NCBI RefSeq assembly: GCF_027107535.1
Contig: NZ_CP114283.1
Location: 992,001-1,056,000, forward strand
Length of the DNA: 64,000 nt
Origin: Streptomyces aurantiacus
Lineage (GTDB): Bacteria > Actinomycetota > Actinomycetes > Streptomycetales > Streptomycetaceae
Direction: 5' to 3'
The translations under genes were made by a program, and so were the position numbers. The notes under the pieces are model-generated. The model was not told the origin of the DNA, did not search any database, and was given only the letters and a program-made list of their open reading frames with translations. Below are positions 15,196 to 23,245 of this stretch, in pieces. How positions within the stretch are numbered: the stretch's first letter is position 1; each line of letters begins with the position of its first letter.

Positions 15196-17616
15196 GTGGC
15201 CGCTCAGGTTCAGCAGGAAATGGCGCTCGATCCGGTAGGCGATTCCGTGCGCGACCGGGAGATCGGCGTCGAACAGGAACACCTGGACCGGGTGTACCAG
15301 CGCCTTGAGGAAAAGATCCACGAGGCGGAGTTCCTGATGAACGACGCCGCCCAGCGCGGCCAGGTCGGTACACCCGGAGCACTCGCGGAGCGTGACGCGC
15401 AGGTGTTCCGGGCGGGGATCCACCTCAACCGCCTGAACAACGAGTTCGAGGACTTCCTCTTCGGACGGATCGACCTCCTCCTCGGCAAGGACGGCAAGAA
15501 GGGGCCCGACGGCGCGTACACCGCGGTCGAGCCCGCCGAGGGCGCCGTACACGCCGACAACACCGCCGAGATCGCCGAGACACTCCACATCGGCCGTATC
15601 GGCGTCCTCGACGCGGACTACGCGCCGCTGGTCATCGACTGGCGGGCCCCGGCGGCCGCGCCGTTCTACCGCTCCACGCCGGTCGACCCGGGCCGGGTCG
15701 TACGCCGACGGGTCATCCGGTCCAAGGGCCGCAAGGTCCTCGGTGTCGAGGACGACCTCATGCGCCCGGAACTGAAGGCCACGCTCGCCGGGAACGAACT
15801 CGCGGTGATCGGCGACGGCGCACTGATGGCCGCGCTCGGCCAGGCCCGCAGCCACACCATGCGGGACATCGTCGCGTCCATCCAGGCCGAGCAGGACCAG
15901 GTCATCCGGGCGCCCGCCGCGTCCGTGACGTACGTGGAGGGCGGCCCCGGCACGGGCAAGACGGCGGTCGCCCTGCACCGGGCCGCCTACCTGCTCTACC
16001 AGGACCGCAGGCGGTACGCGGGCGGCATCCTGATCGTCTCGCCCACGCCGCTGCTGGTGGCGTACACCGAGGGCGTCCTGCCGTCCCTCGGCGAGGAGGG
16101 CCAGGTCGCCATCCGCGCGGTCGGCTCCCTGGTCGACGGCGCCGAGGCCACGCTGTACGACGCACCGGCGGTGGCCCGCGCCAAGGGGTCCCACCGGATG
16201 CTGAGCGTGCTGCGGAAGGCGGCACGGGGGGCATTGGAGACGCCGGGCGCACCCGGCCGGTCCGCCGGTGCCGCGCAGGCCGGGCAGCTCGCGTTCGGAG
16301 ACGAGGCCGAGGACGGCGACGAGCCCGGCACACAGGCCCCCGCGGTCACGACCACCCGCCTGCGCGTCGTCGCCTTCGGGCGCCGGCTGGAGCTGGAGGC
16401 GCCCGAGCTGGACCGCATCCGGCAGAGCGCGCTCTCCGGAACCGCGCCGGTGAACCTGCTGCGCCCGCGCGCCCGCAAGCTGCTCCTCGACGCCCTGTGG
16501 TCGCGCTCCGGCGCCGGCACCCGGCACACCGACCCCGAGCTGGCCGCCGAACTGCGCTCGTCGTTCGACGAGGACGTCAGCTCCGAGGACGCCTTCATCG
16601 CGTTCCTCGACGCCTGGTGGCCCGAGCTGACGCCGCGCGCCGTGCTGGCGGCCATGGCCGACGAGAGACGCCTCGGGCGCTGGGCGCGGCGGATCCTCAA
16701 CCCCGGCGAGGTGCGGCGGGTGGCCCGCTCCCTCAAGCGGGAAGGGCTCTCCGTGCACGACGTGGCCATGCTCGACGAACTGGAGGCGATCGTCGGCACC
16801 CCGGCCCGCCCCCGCAGGAAGCGCGACCTCGACCCGCTCGACCATCTGACGGGCCTCGAGGAGCTCATGCCCCAGCGTGAGGAGACACAGCGCGAGCGGG
16901 CCGAGCGGCTGGCCCAGGAGCGCACGGAGTACGCGCACGTGATCGTCGACGAGGCGCAGGACCTCACGCCCATGCAGTGGCGCATGGTCGGCCGCCGGGG
17001 CCGGCACGCGACCTGGACGGTGGTCGGCGACCCCGCCCAGTCGTCGTGGTCGGACCCGGACGAGGCCGCCGCGGCCCGTGACGAGGCTCTCGGCTCCCGC
17101 CCGCGCCGCCGCTTCACGCTCACCGTCAACTACCGCAACCCCGCCGAGATCGCCGAACTCGCCGCGAAGGTCCTGGCCCTCGCGATGCCCGGCTCCGCGT
17201 CCCCGTCCGCGGTCCGCTCCACGGGCGTACGGCCGCGCTTTGTGGCAACGGACCATGGACAAGGCGCCGTGGTGCGGGAGTCCCTGGCCAAGACCGTGCG
17301 GGAGGAGGCCGCCCATCTGCTCGACCAGGTCGACGGCACGGTCGGTGTCGTCGTCGCGATGAACCGCCGCGCCGAGGCCGCCCGGTGGCTCGCCGGACTC
17401 GGGGACCGCGTGGTGGCGCTCGGCAGCCTGGAGGCGAAGGGCCTGGAGTACGACGCCACGGTGGTCGTCTCCCCGGCGGAGATCGCCGACGAGTCGCCGG
17501 CCGGGCTGCGTGTGCTGTACGTGGCGCTGACCCGGGCGACGCAGCAGCTCACCGTCGTCTCGGCGGACCGCGACGAGCCGGACGCCAACGGCGTACCGGA
17601 CCTCCTGCGGGACTGA
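15196..17616 (+). CDS. HelD/HelR-type RNA polymerase-recycling ATPase (UvrD-like superfamily 1)
   Basis: The protein has 806 residues with a GTG start. Residues 1-100 are a long helical arm (EQEHLDRVYQRLEEKIHEAE). The IDWRAPAAAPFYR motif follows, and it is diagnostic of HelD proteins. Walker A GGPGTGKT is at 249-256 and Walker B DEAQD begins at D585; the later motif V box is GLEYDATVVVSPAEI. In established cases HelD/HelR remodels and recycles stalled RNA polymerase, and in Streptomyces the HelR form also gives rifamycin tolerance. Which subclass this is cannot be decided by eye. It sits directly downstream of sigU-rsuA, an interesting neighbourhood for an RNA polymerase factor. Confidence 0.8.
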   Translation: MAAQVQQEMALDPVGDSVRDREIGVEQEHLDRVYQRLEEKIHEAEFLMNDAAQRGQVGTPGALAERDAQVFRAGIHLNRLNNEFEDFLFGRIDLLLGKDGKKGPDGAYTAVEPAEGAVHADNTAEIAETLHIGRIGVLDADYAPLVIDWRAPAAAPFYRSTPVDPGRVVRRRVIRSKGRKVLGVEDDLMRPELKATLAGNELAVIGDGALMAALGQARSHTMRDIVASIQAEQDQVIRAPAASVTYVEGGPGTGKTAVALHRAAYLLYQDRRRYAGGILIVSPTPLLVAYTEGVLPSLGEEGQVAIRAVGSLVDGAEATLYDAPAVARAKGSHRMLSVLRKAARGALETPGAPGRSAGAAQAGQLAFGDEAEDGDEPGTQAPAVTTTRLRVVAFGRRLELEAPELDRIRQSALSGTAPVNLLRPRARKLLLDALWSRSGAGTRHTDPELAAELRSSFDEDVSSEDAFIAFLDAWWPELTPRAVLAAMADERRLGRWARRILNPGEVRRVARSLKREGLSVHDVAMLDELEAIVGTPARPRRKRDLDPLDHLTGLEELMPQREETQRERAERLAQERTEYAHVIVDEAQDLTPMQWRMVGRRGRHATWTVVGDPAQSSWSDPDEAAAARDEALGSRPRRRFTLTVNYRNPAEIAELAAKVLALAMPGSASPSAVRSTGVRPRFVATDHGQGAVVRESLAKTVREEAAHLLDQVDGTVGVVVAMNRRAEAARWLAGLGDRVVALGSLEAKGLEYDATVVVSPAEIADESPAGLRVLYVALTRATQQLTVVSADRDEPDANGVPDLLRD

Positions 17617-17668
17617 GCGGGTGAACGGGGCCGGGACGGGCCGGAGCGGCCCGGGCGGCGCCGGACCC

Positions 17669-17707
17669 GTGAACCGGCGGGCCCGGCGGCGTGAACCGGC
17701 GGGCCCG
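17669..17707 (+). repeat. Short tandem direct repeat
   Basis: GTGAACCGGCGGGCCCG occurs twice (17669-17685, 17691-17707) with a 22-bp period in the spacer after the helicase gene. Confidence 0.7.
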
Positions 17708-17745
17708 TCCTCGTGAAGGTTCTCTGTGAACCCACGGTGCGGGAA

Positions 17746-17773
17746 TTGCCTTACGGGGATCGTTTGTTACCGT
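17746..17773 (+). promoter_or_regulatory. Candidate promoter of the structured RNA
   Basis: A -35-like TTGCCT (17746-17751), a 16-nt spacer and a -10-like TACCGT (17768-17773) would start transcription at about 17779-17781. That is exactly where the closing stem of the downstream structure begins. Neither hexamer is perfect. Confidence 0.45.
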
Positions 17774-17778
17774 TGATG

Positions 17779-17920
17779 TGACACCGGCCCGATCCAAGCC
17801 CCCGGGCCCAACCTTCGTCGCTACGAGCGACCACTTGCCGCGAGGCGAGCATGGCGGGTCGGTGTCATTGAACGTGTAGGGCACGCGAGAGGTCCACGTC
17901 ACCCGGTGACGTGGACCTCT
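17779..17920 (+). ncRNA. Candidate structured small RNA or riboswitch-like leader upstream of malic enzyme
   Basis: The first 13 nt (17779-17791) pair with 17855-17867 (12 Watson-Crick pairs and one G-U), enclosing a domain with two clear hairpins. One is GTCGCT-ACG-AGCGAC (17817-17831). The other is CTTGCC-GCGA-GGCGAG (17834-17849), which has a GNRA tetraloop. GGCCCG at 17786-17791 can alternatively pair with CGGGCC at 17803-17808, which would open the closing stem. A 16-bp terminator hairpin follows at 17888-17920. The layout fits either an independent RNA of about 140 nt or a metabolite-sensing leader. The malic enzyme ATG is 130 bp beyond the terminator. The family is not recognised. Confidence 0.55.
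17888..17920 (+). terminator. Strong hairpin terminator
   Basis: Perfect 16-bp inverted repeat (17888-17903 with 17905-17920; in practice a few central bases form the loop) followed by TTTC. It ends the candidate RNA before the malic enzyme gene. Confidence 0.75.
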
Positions 17921-18049
17921 TTCGTCATGAACAAAAGGTTCGCAATCCGGGGTGGCTACCACGTACTCCGCGGTAGGTGCGACGATCGGACGGCAAACCC
18001 GCGAACCAGTAGTGCTCGCAGTACCCGGTGAAAGCAGAGGAAGTCGGCC

Positions 18050-19465
18050 ATGGCAACGGCGCCCAGCGTCTCCTACTCGATTACGGTCCGGTTGGAGGTG
18101 CCCGCGAGCGGTACCGCGGTCTCCCAGATCACCACGGCCGTGGAATCACACGGAGGCTCGGTCACCGGCCTCGACGTGACGGCCTCCGGCCACGAGAAGC
18201 TCCGGATCGACGTCACCATCGCGGCGTCGTCCACGGCGCACGCCGAGGAGATCGTCGAGCAGCTGCGCGGCATCGAGGACGTCACGCTCGGCAAGGTCTC
18301 CGACCGTACGTTCCTGATGCACCTCGGCGGCAAGATCGAGATGGCGTCCAAGCACCCCATCCGCAACCGTGACGACCTCTCGATGATCTACACGCCGGGC
18401 GTGGCCCGCGTGTGCATGGCGATCGCCGAGAACCCCGAGGACGCCCGCCGCCTCACCATCAAGCGCAACACCGTCGCGGTCGTGACGGACGGCTCCGCGG
18501 TCCTGGGCCTCGGCAACATCGGCCCGATGGCCGCCATGCCGGTCATGGAGGGCAAGGCGGCCCTCTTCAAGCGCTTCGCCGACATCGACGCCTGGCCGCT
18601 GTGCCTGGACACCCAGGACACCGACGAGATCGTCGCGATCGTCAAGGCGATCGCCCCGGGCTTCGCCGGCATCAACCTCGAGGACATCTCGGCCCCGCGC
18701 TGCTTCGAGATCGAGGCCCGCCTCCGTGAGGCCCTCGACATCCCGGTCTTCCACGACGACCAGCACGGCACCGCGATCGTCGTGCTCGCCGCGCTCACGA
18801 ACGCCCTGCGCGTGACCGGCAAGGCCATCGGCGACATCCGCGTCGTCATGTCCGGCGCGGGCGCGGCCGGTACGGCCATCCTGAAGCTGCTGCTCGCCGC
18901 GGGCGTCAAGCACGCCGTCGTGGCCGACATCCACGGTGTCGTGCACGCGGGCCGGGAGGACCTGGTGAAGGCCGCCGCGGACTCGCCGCTGCGGTGGATC
19001 GCCGACAACACCAACCCCGAGGGCGTCACGGGGACGCTGAAGCAGGCCGTGGCCGGCTCGGACGTCTTCATCGGCGTCTCGGCCCCGAACGTGCTGGACG
19101 GCGACGACCTGGCCACCATGGCCGACGGCGCGATCGTGTTCGCACTCGCGAACCCCGACCCCGAGGTCGACCCGGCCATCGCCCGGCTGACGGCGGCGGT
19201 CGTGGCCACCGGCCGCTCGGACTTCCCGAACCAGATCAACAACGTGCTGGTCTTCCCCGGTGTCTTCCGCGGCCTGCTGGACGCCCAGTCCCGCACGGTC
19301 AACACCGAGATGATGCTTGCGGCCGCAACGGCACTGGCGGACGTGGTGACGGAGGACGAGCTCAACCCGAACTACATCATCCCCAGCGTCTTCAACGACA
19401 AGGTCGCCGGCGCGGTCGCCGGAGCGGTCCGCAACGCGGCGAAGGCCGCGGGCGTGACGGTCTGA
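18050..19465 (+). CDS. NAD-type malic enzyme with N-terminal ACT-like domain
   Basis: The protein has 471 residues. The ATG has GAGGAAG upstream. Residues 1-85 form an ACT-like regulatory domain (SYSITVRLEVPASGTAVSQI ... EEIVEQLRGIEDVTLGKV). The catalytic part begins at SKHPIRNRDDLSMIYTPGVA, with the tyrosine/proline signature. It includes FAGINLEDISAPRCFEIE with the metal-binding acidic residues, VFHDDQHGTAIV, and a Rossmann GAGAAGTAI dinucleotide site. It decarboxylates malate to pyruvate and CO2. Streptomyces has one NAD- and one NADP-dependent enzyme; assignment to the NAD form rests on remembered gene order. The upstream RNA structure may regulate it. Confidence 0.85.
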   Translation: MATAPSVSYSITVRLEVPASGTAVSQITTAVESHGGSVTGLDVTASGHEKLRIDVTIAASSTAHAEEIVEQLRGIEDVTLGKVSDRTFLMHLGGKIEMASKHPIRNRDDLSMIYTPGVARVCMAIAENPEDARRLTIKRNTVAVVTDGSAVLGLGNIGPMAAMPVMEGKAALFKRFADIDAWPLCLDTQDTDEIVAIVKAIAPGFAGINLEDISAPRCFEIEARLREALDIPVFHDDQHGTAIVVLAALTNALRVTGKAIGDIRVVMSGAGAAGTAILKLLLAAGVKHAVVADIHGVVHAGREDLVKAAADSPLRWIADNTNPEGVTGTLKQAVAGSDVFIGVSAPNVLDGDDLATMADGAIVFALANPDPEVDPAIARLTAAVVATGRSDFPNQINNVLVFPGVFRGLLDAQSRTVNTEMMLAAATALADVVTEDELNPNYIIPSVFNDKVAGAVAGAVRNAAKAAGVTV

Positions 19466-19998
19466 ACCCTCGGACGGGCCCCTCAGGGGGCGCCGTGCCG
19501 GCCCTCGCTCCCGGCCCGGACGCCCTCGCCCGGGCCGTCGCAGGGGCCGAAGCGGCGGCCCGTGCCTGAAAGGGGCGGGAGCGGGTAGAGGCGGTGAGGG
19601 CGGAGAAAACGCCCGGGCCGGTGGCGGCTGTGACGGTTGCCACCCGGCCCTCGTACCGGCGCGTCGCCGGACACCGGGCCTCGCGCCGCCTCTAGGGTGG
19701 CGGCCATGGCTCAGTCCCTGCGGGCCCACCAGGCCTCCAGGCCCTGCGGTCCGCCGCCGGGAGCGGACGGAGCGTCACCAATTCGAGGCCGTGGCGCTTT
19801 TCGTGTGACTCCCAGGGGTACCGGATTGGCTTTCCCGCCGCAGGTGGGGGCAGGATGCGTCTTCGGGCGCGAGGGTCCGGTCACGGACCCGGGTCCGGGG
19901 ACCGCCGAGGACCCTGGCAGCATCGGCTTCGACGTGCCCGATATGCGGCTCCGCCGCGTGGCACGCCTCAACGGCAAGAAGAACACGGGAGTAACAAC
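19466..19998. other. Intergenic region of about 530 bp before hupA
   Basis: No gene is supported; frames through it are shadow-like. Only weak GC-rich inverted repeats are seen after the malic enzyme stop. The hupA ribosome binding site GGGAG is at 19987-19991. The hupA promoter must lie here, but I could not fix it. Confidence 0.5.
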
Positions 19999-20280
19999 AT
20001 GAACCGCAGTGAGCTGGTGGCCGCGCTGGCCGACCGTGCCGAGGTGACCCGCAAGGACGCCGACGCCGTTCTGGCCGCCTTCGCCGAGACCGTCGGCGAG
20101 ATCGTCGCCAAGGGCGACGAGAAGGTCACCATCCCCGGCTTCCTGACCTTCGAGCGCACCCACCGTGCCGCTCGCACCGCCCGCAACCCGCAGACCGGTG
20201 AGCCGATCCAGATCCCGGCCGGCTACAGCGTCAAGGTCTCCGCGGGCAGCAAGCTCAAGGAAGCCGCCAAGGGCAAGTAG
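19999..20280 (+). CDS. hupA: HU-family nucleoid protein
   Basis: The protein has 93 residues, the usual length for HU. The ATG at 19999 has GGGAG 7 nt upstream. MNRSELVAALADRAEVTRKDADAVLAAF is the helical dimerisation region, GDEKVTIPGFLTFE is the conserved core, and RTARNPQTGEPIQIPA is the DNA-binding arm with the proline that kinks DNA. It lacks the long Lys/Ala tail of the second Streptomyces HU (HupS), so it is the HupA vegetative form. It binds DNA non-specifically as a homodimer. It is monocistronic, with a strong terminator downstream. Confidence 0.95.
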   Translation: MNRSELVAALADRAEVTRKDADAVLAAFAETVGEIVAKGDEKVTIPGFLTFERTHRAARTARNPQTGEPIQIPAGYSVKVSAGSKLKEAAKGK

Positions 20281-20329
20281 TCAGGCCTTCCCGTACGTCC
20301 CGGGACGACGTACGAGGTCACACGACGCC

Positions 20330-20367
20330 GATGGGGCGGTCACCCGGTTACGGGTGACCGCCCCATC
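20330..20367 (+). terminator. hupA terminator
   Basis: Perfect 17-bp stem (20330-20346 with 20351-20367) closed by the loop GTTA. Confidence 0.85.
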
Positions 20368-20372
20368 GCGTG

Positions 20373-20408
20373 CGTGAGGGGGCTCCGGACATCCGGAGCC
20401 CCCTCACG
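20373..20408 (-). terminator. murA terminator
   Basis: Perfect 17-bp inverted repeat (20373-20389 with 20392-20408) lies 8 bp beyond the murA stop and abuts the hupA terminator, so convergent transcription is separated by two hairpins. Confidence 0.8.
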
Positions 20409-20416
20409 TGAATCCG

Positions 20417-21763
20417 CTAGCCGAGGGCCTTCCCCGGCAGTTCCACCTTCGCGCCCAGCTCGACGAGCTTCTCCATGAAGTTCTCGTAGCCGCGGTTGAT
20501 CAGGTCGATGCCGTGGACCCGGGAGGTGCCCTGGGCCGCCAGCGCCGCGATGAGGTACGAGAAACCGCCGCGCAGGTCGGGGATGACCAGGTCGGCGCCC
20601 TGGAGCTTCGTGGGGCCCGACACGACCGCCGAATGGAGGAAGTTGCGCTGCCCGAAACGGCAGTGGGAGCCGCCGAGGCACTCGCGGTAGAGCTGGATGT
20701 GTGCGCCCATCTGGTTGAGCGCGGAGGTGAAGCCGAGGCGGGACTCGTACACCGTCTCGTGGACGATGGAGAGGCCGGTGGCCTGCGTCAGGGCGACCAC
20801 CAGGGGCTGCTGCCAGTCGGTCTGGAAGCCGGGGTGCACGTCCGTCTCCAGCGCGATCGACTTGAGCTGGCCGCCGGGGTGCCAGAAGCGGATGCCCTCG
20901 TCGTCGATCTCGAAGGCGCCGCCCACCTTCCGGTAGGTGTTCAGGAACGTCATCATCGAGCGCTGCTGGGCGCCGCGGACGTAGATGTTGCCTTCGGTCG
21001 CCAGCGCCGCGGAAGCCCACGAGGCGGCCTCCAGGCGGTCCGGCAGGGCCGCATGGGTGTAGCCGCCGAGCTTGTCGACGCCCGTGACGCGGATGGTGCG
21101 GTCCGTGTCCATCGCGATGATCGCGCCCATTTTCTGCAGGACGCAGATCAGGTCCTCGATCTCCGGCTCCACCGCGGCGTTCGCGAGCTCCGTGACGCCC
21201 TCCGCGAGGACGGCCGTCAGGAGCACCTGCTCGGTCGCGCCGACGGACGGGTACGGCAGCTCGATCTTGGTGCCGCGCAGCCGCTGCGGAGCCTCCAGGT
21301 ACTGCCCGTCCGCGCGCTTCTCGATCTTCGCGCCGAACTGCCGCAGCACCTCGAAGTGGAAGTCGATGGGCCGGCCGCCGATGTCGCAGCCGCCGAGGCC
21401 CGGGATGAACGCGTGACCGAGGCGGTGCAGCAGGGGGCCGCAGAACAGGATCGGGATGCGCGACGAACCCGCGTGCGCGTCGATGTCCGCGACGTTGGCG
21501 CTCTCCACGTGCGACGGGTCCATGATGAGCTCGCCCGGCTCCTCACCCGGACGGACCGTCACACCGTGCAGCTGCAGCAGGCCGCGTACGACCCGCACGT
21601 CACGGATGTCCGGGACGTTGCGCAGCCGACTCGGAGCACTGCCGAGCAGCGCGGCGACCATGGCCTTCGGTACGAGGTTCTTCGCACCGCGGACACGGAT
21701 CTCACCCTCGAGCGGGGTTCCGCCGTGGACAAGGAGTACGTCGTCTGAGCCGTTGACGGTCAT
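20417..21763 (-). CDS. murA: UDP-N-acetylglucosamine 1-carboxyvinyltransferase
   Basis: The protein has 448 residues. The ATG at 21763 was chosen because the family consensus starts there (DDVLLVHGGTPLEGEIRVRGAKNLVPKAMVAALL); the upstream frame has no similarity to it. It catalyses the first committed step of peptidoglycan precursor synthesis, adding enolpyruvate to UDP-GlcNAc. The active-site loop PGLGGCDIGGRPID contains the catalytic cysteine (C126), the residue alkylated by fosfomycin. The Asp-rich start of the second domain and the DLRGGFSYLIAALAA C-terminal motif are intact. It is transcribed divergently from yqgE. Confidence 0.92.
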   Translation of the reverse strand: MTVNGSDDVLLVHGGTPLEGEIRVRGAKNLVPKAMVAALLGSAPSRLRNVPDIRDVRVVRGLLQLHGVTVRPGEEPGELIMDPSHVESANVADIDAHAGSSRIPILFCGPLLHRLGHAFIPGLGGCDIGGRPIDFHFEVLRQFGAKIEKRADGQYLEAPQRLRGTKIELPYPSVGATEQVLLTAVLAEGVTELANAAVEPEIEDLICVLQKMGAIIAMDTDRTIRVTGVDKLGGYTHAALPDRLEAASWASAALATEGNIYVRGAQQRSMMTFLNTYRKVGGAFEIDDEGIRFWHPGGQLKSIALETDVHPGFQTDWQQPLVVALTQATGLSIVHETVYESRLGFTSALNQMGAHIQLYRECLGGSHCRFGQRNFLHSAVVSGPTKLQGADLVIPDLRGGFSYLIAALAAQGTSRVHGIDLINRGYENFMEKLVELGAKVELPGKALG

Positions 21764-21995
21764 GTATCTCGCGTTCCGGTTGGTGGGGCAGGGCCGAAGA
21801 AGCAAGCGTAATGGCCGCCTACCCCCCTTCAGTAAGCCCAAGGGTGCCCCGAGGACGTCATAGCTTTGCCACAACACGAACCGCTGCGAATCGGACACAC
21901 GGGGTCACCGGCCGGTCCGTGCGCTCTGCCTGCATCTGTACGCCCTGAGCTGCATACGGCCATTGCCTCCCCTCATGCAGGGAAGATGCGAGATC

Positions 21996-22577
21996 ATGTC
22001 TGGCATGACCGAGGTGTCCTCGCTCACAGGGCGGCTGCTCGTGGCCGCACCCGCCCTGTCGGACCCCAACTTCGACCGCGCTGTGGTGCTGCTCCTCGAC
22101 CACGACGAGCAGGGCTCCCTCGGCGTCGTCCTCAACCGCCCCACCCCGGTGGACGTCGGCGACATCCTCGCGGGCTGGGCGGAACTGGCGGGGGAGCCCG
22201 GGGTCGTCTTCCAGGGCGGTCCTGTCTCGCTGGACTCGGCGCTCGGCGTGGCGGTCATCCCGGGGGGCGCCTCCGGGGAGCGCACGCCGCTCGGCTGGCG
22301 CCGTGTGCACGGCGCGATAGGGCTTGTCGACCTGGAGGCCCCGCCGGAGCTGCTCGCCTCGGCGCTCGGCTCGCTCAGGATCTTCGCGGGGTACGCGGGC
22401 TGGGGGCCCGGGCAGCTGGAGGACGAACTGGTCGAGGGCGCCTGGTACGTGGTCGAGTCCGAGCCCGGGGACGTCTCCTCGCCCGCTCCGGAGCGGCTGT
22501 GGCGCGAGGTGCTGCGCCGCCAGCGCAGCGAACTGGCGATGGTGGCCACCTATCCGGACGACCCTTCGCTGAACTGA
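21996..22577 (+). CDS. YqgE/AlgH family protein
   Basis: The protein has 193 residues. The ATG at 21996 was chosen; ATG 22005 is possible. Family hallmarks are SLTGRLLVAAPALSDPNFDRAVVLLLDHDEQGSLGVVLNRP near the N-terminus, VVFQGGPVSLDSALGVAV in the middle, and FAGYAGWGPGQLEDELVEGAWYVV near the end. The biochemical role of this conserved cytoplasmic family is not established. The next gene follows after 29 bp and may be co-transcribed. Confidence 0.88.
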   Translation: MSGMTEVSSLTGRLLVAAPALSDPNFDRAVVLLLDHDEQGSLGVVLNRPTPVDVGDILAGWAELAGEPGVVFQGGPVSLDSALGVAVIPGGASGERTPLGWRRVHGAIGLVDLEAPPELLASALGSLRIFAGYAGWGPGQLEDELVEGAWYVVESEPGDVSSPAPERLWREVLRRQRSELAMVATYPDDPSLN

Positions 22578-22606
22578 TGCCGCCGGCCTTCAGTACTCTT
22601 GCGTTC

Positions 22607-22906
22607 ATGAGCACTCTTGAGCCTGAAACCCAGCCCCAGCGAGGCACTGGGACGGGAACCCTCGTAGAGCCGACGCCGCAGACGTCGCACGGCGACGGGG
22701 ACCACGAGCGCTTCGCCCACTACGTCCAGAAGGACAAGATCATGGCGAGCGCGCTCGACGGCACACCCGTCGTCGCGCTCTGCGGCAAGGTGTGGGTCCC
22801 GGGCCGGGACCCGAAGAAGTACCCCGTGTGTCCCATGTGCAAGGAGATCTACGAGTCCATGGGCGCGGGCGGCGACGACGGCAAGGGCAAGGGCGGCGAC
22901 AAGTAG
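22607..22906 (+). CDS. DUF3039 family small zinc-ribbon-like protein
   Basis: The protein has 99 residues with an ATG start. After a disordered N-terminus it contains HERFAHYVQKDKIMASALDGTPVVALCGKVWVPGRDPKKYPVCPMCKEIYE, with three cysteines around the C-P-M-C knuckle, the core of actinobacterial DUF3039. It ends in a GKGKGGDK tail. The function is unknown; the metal site is inferred from the cysteine spacing. It lies directly after yqgE. Confidence 0.8.
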   Translation: MSTLEPETQPQRGTGTGTLVEPTPQTSHGDGDHERFAHYVQKDKIMASALDGTPVVALCGKVWVPGRDPKKYPVCPMCKEIYESMGAGGDDGKGKGGDK

Positions 22907-23245
22907 CGCCTCCGGTGGCCTTACGGGCGCCGCGTAGACGGAGTACGGCCGCGGGCCCCGGTGCGGGGTGCCGCGGCCGAGTCGTGCCCGGAGCCTCCCG
23001 CCTCCGCCGGCCGGCCGGTTCGTGCGGGTGTCCCTCCCCGGCGGGTGAACCCGGCGTGCCGGGGCGCGCTCTCGGCGCATCCGGGGCCTTTGTCCTGCCC
23101 GTCCGTTGCACGGAGTGCTTCCGCCGGTCACAGAGTGGTTGAGACCTCTTGTGGGCATGTTCCTGTACTCCATAGCCTCCGACGTGTTGTGCAGCGCAAA
23201 ACCCCCATTGCACAGGCTGCAACGCGCTCCCCCGGAGGACGCCCC
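22907..23245. other. Promoter region of the aminosugar operon
   Basis: About 340 bp without a gene. It holds the candidate dre operator (23134-23149), an overlapping -35-like TTGTGG (23149-23154) with TAGCCT 18 nt further on (23173-23178), and a strong GGAGG ribosome binding site before 23246. Confidence 0.6.
23134..23149 (+). promoter_or_regulatory. Candidate DasR-responsive element (dre)
   Basis: AGTGGTTGAGACCTCT matches 12 of 16 bases of the dre consensus ACTGGTCTAGACCACT, including both conserved TGGT and AGACC cores. It sits at the upstream edge of a plausible promoter for an aminosugar ABC transporter and hexosaminidase, the expected type of DasR target. Confidence 0.7.

Noticed and set aside
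15181..17316. 711-codon minus-strand frame
   Set aside because: Shadow of the HelD/HelR-type gene, which has intact Walker motifs on the plus strand.
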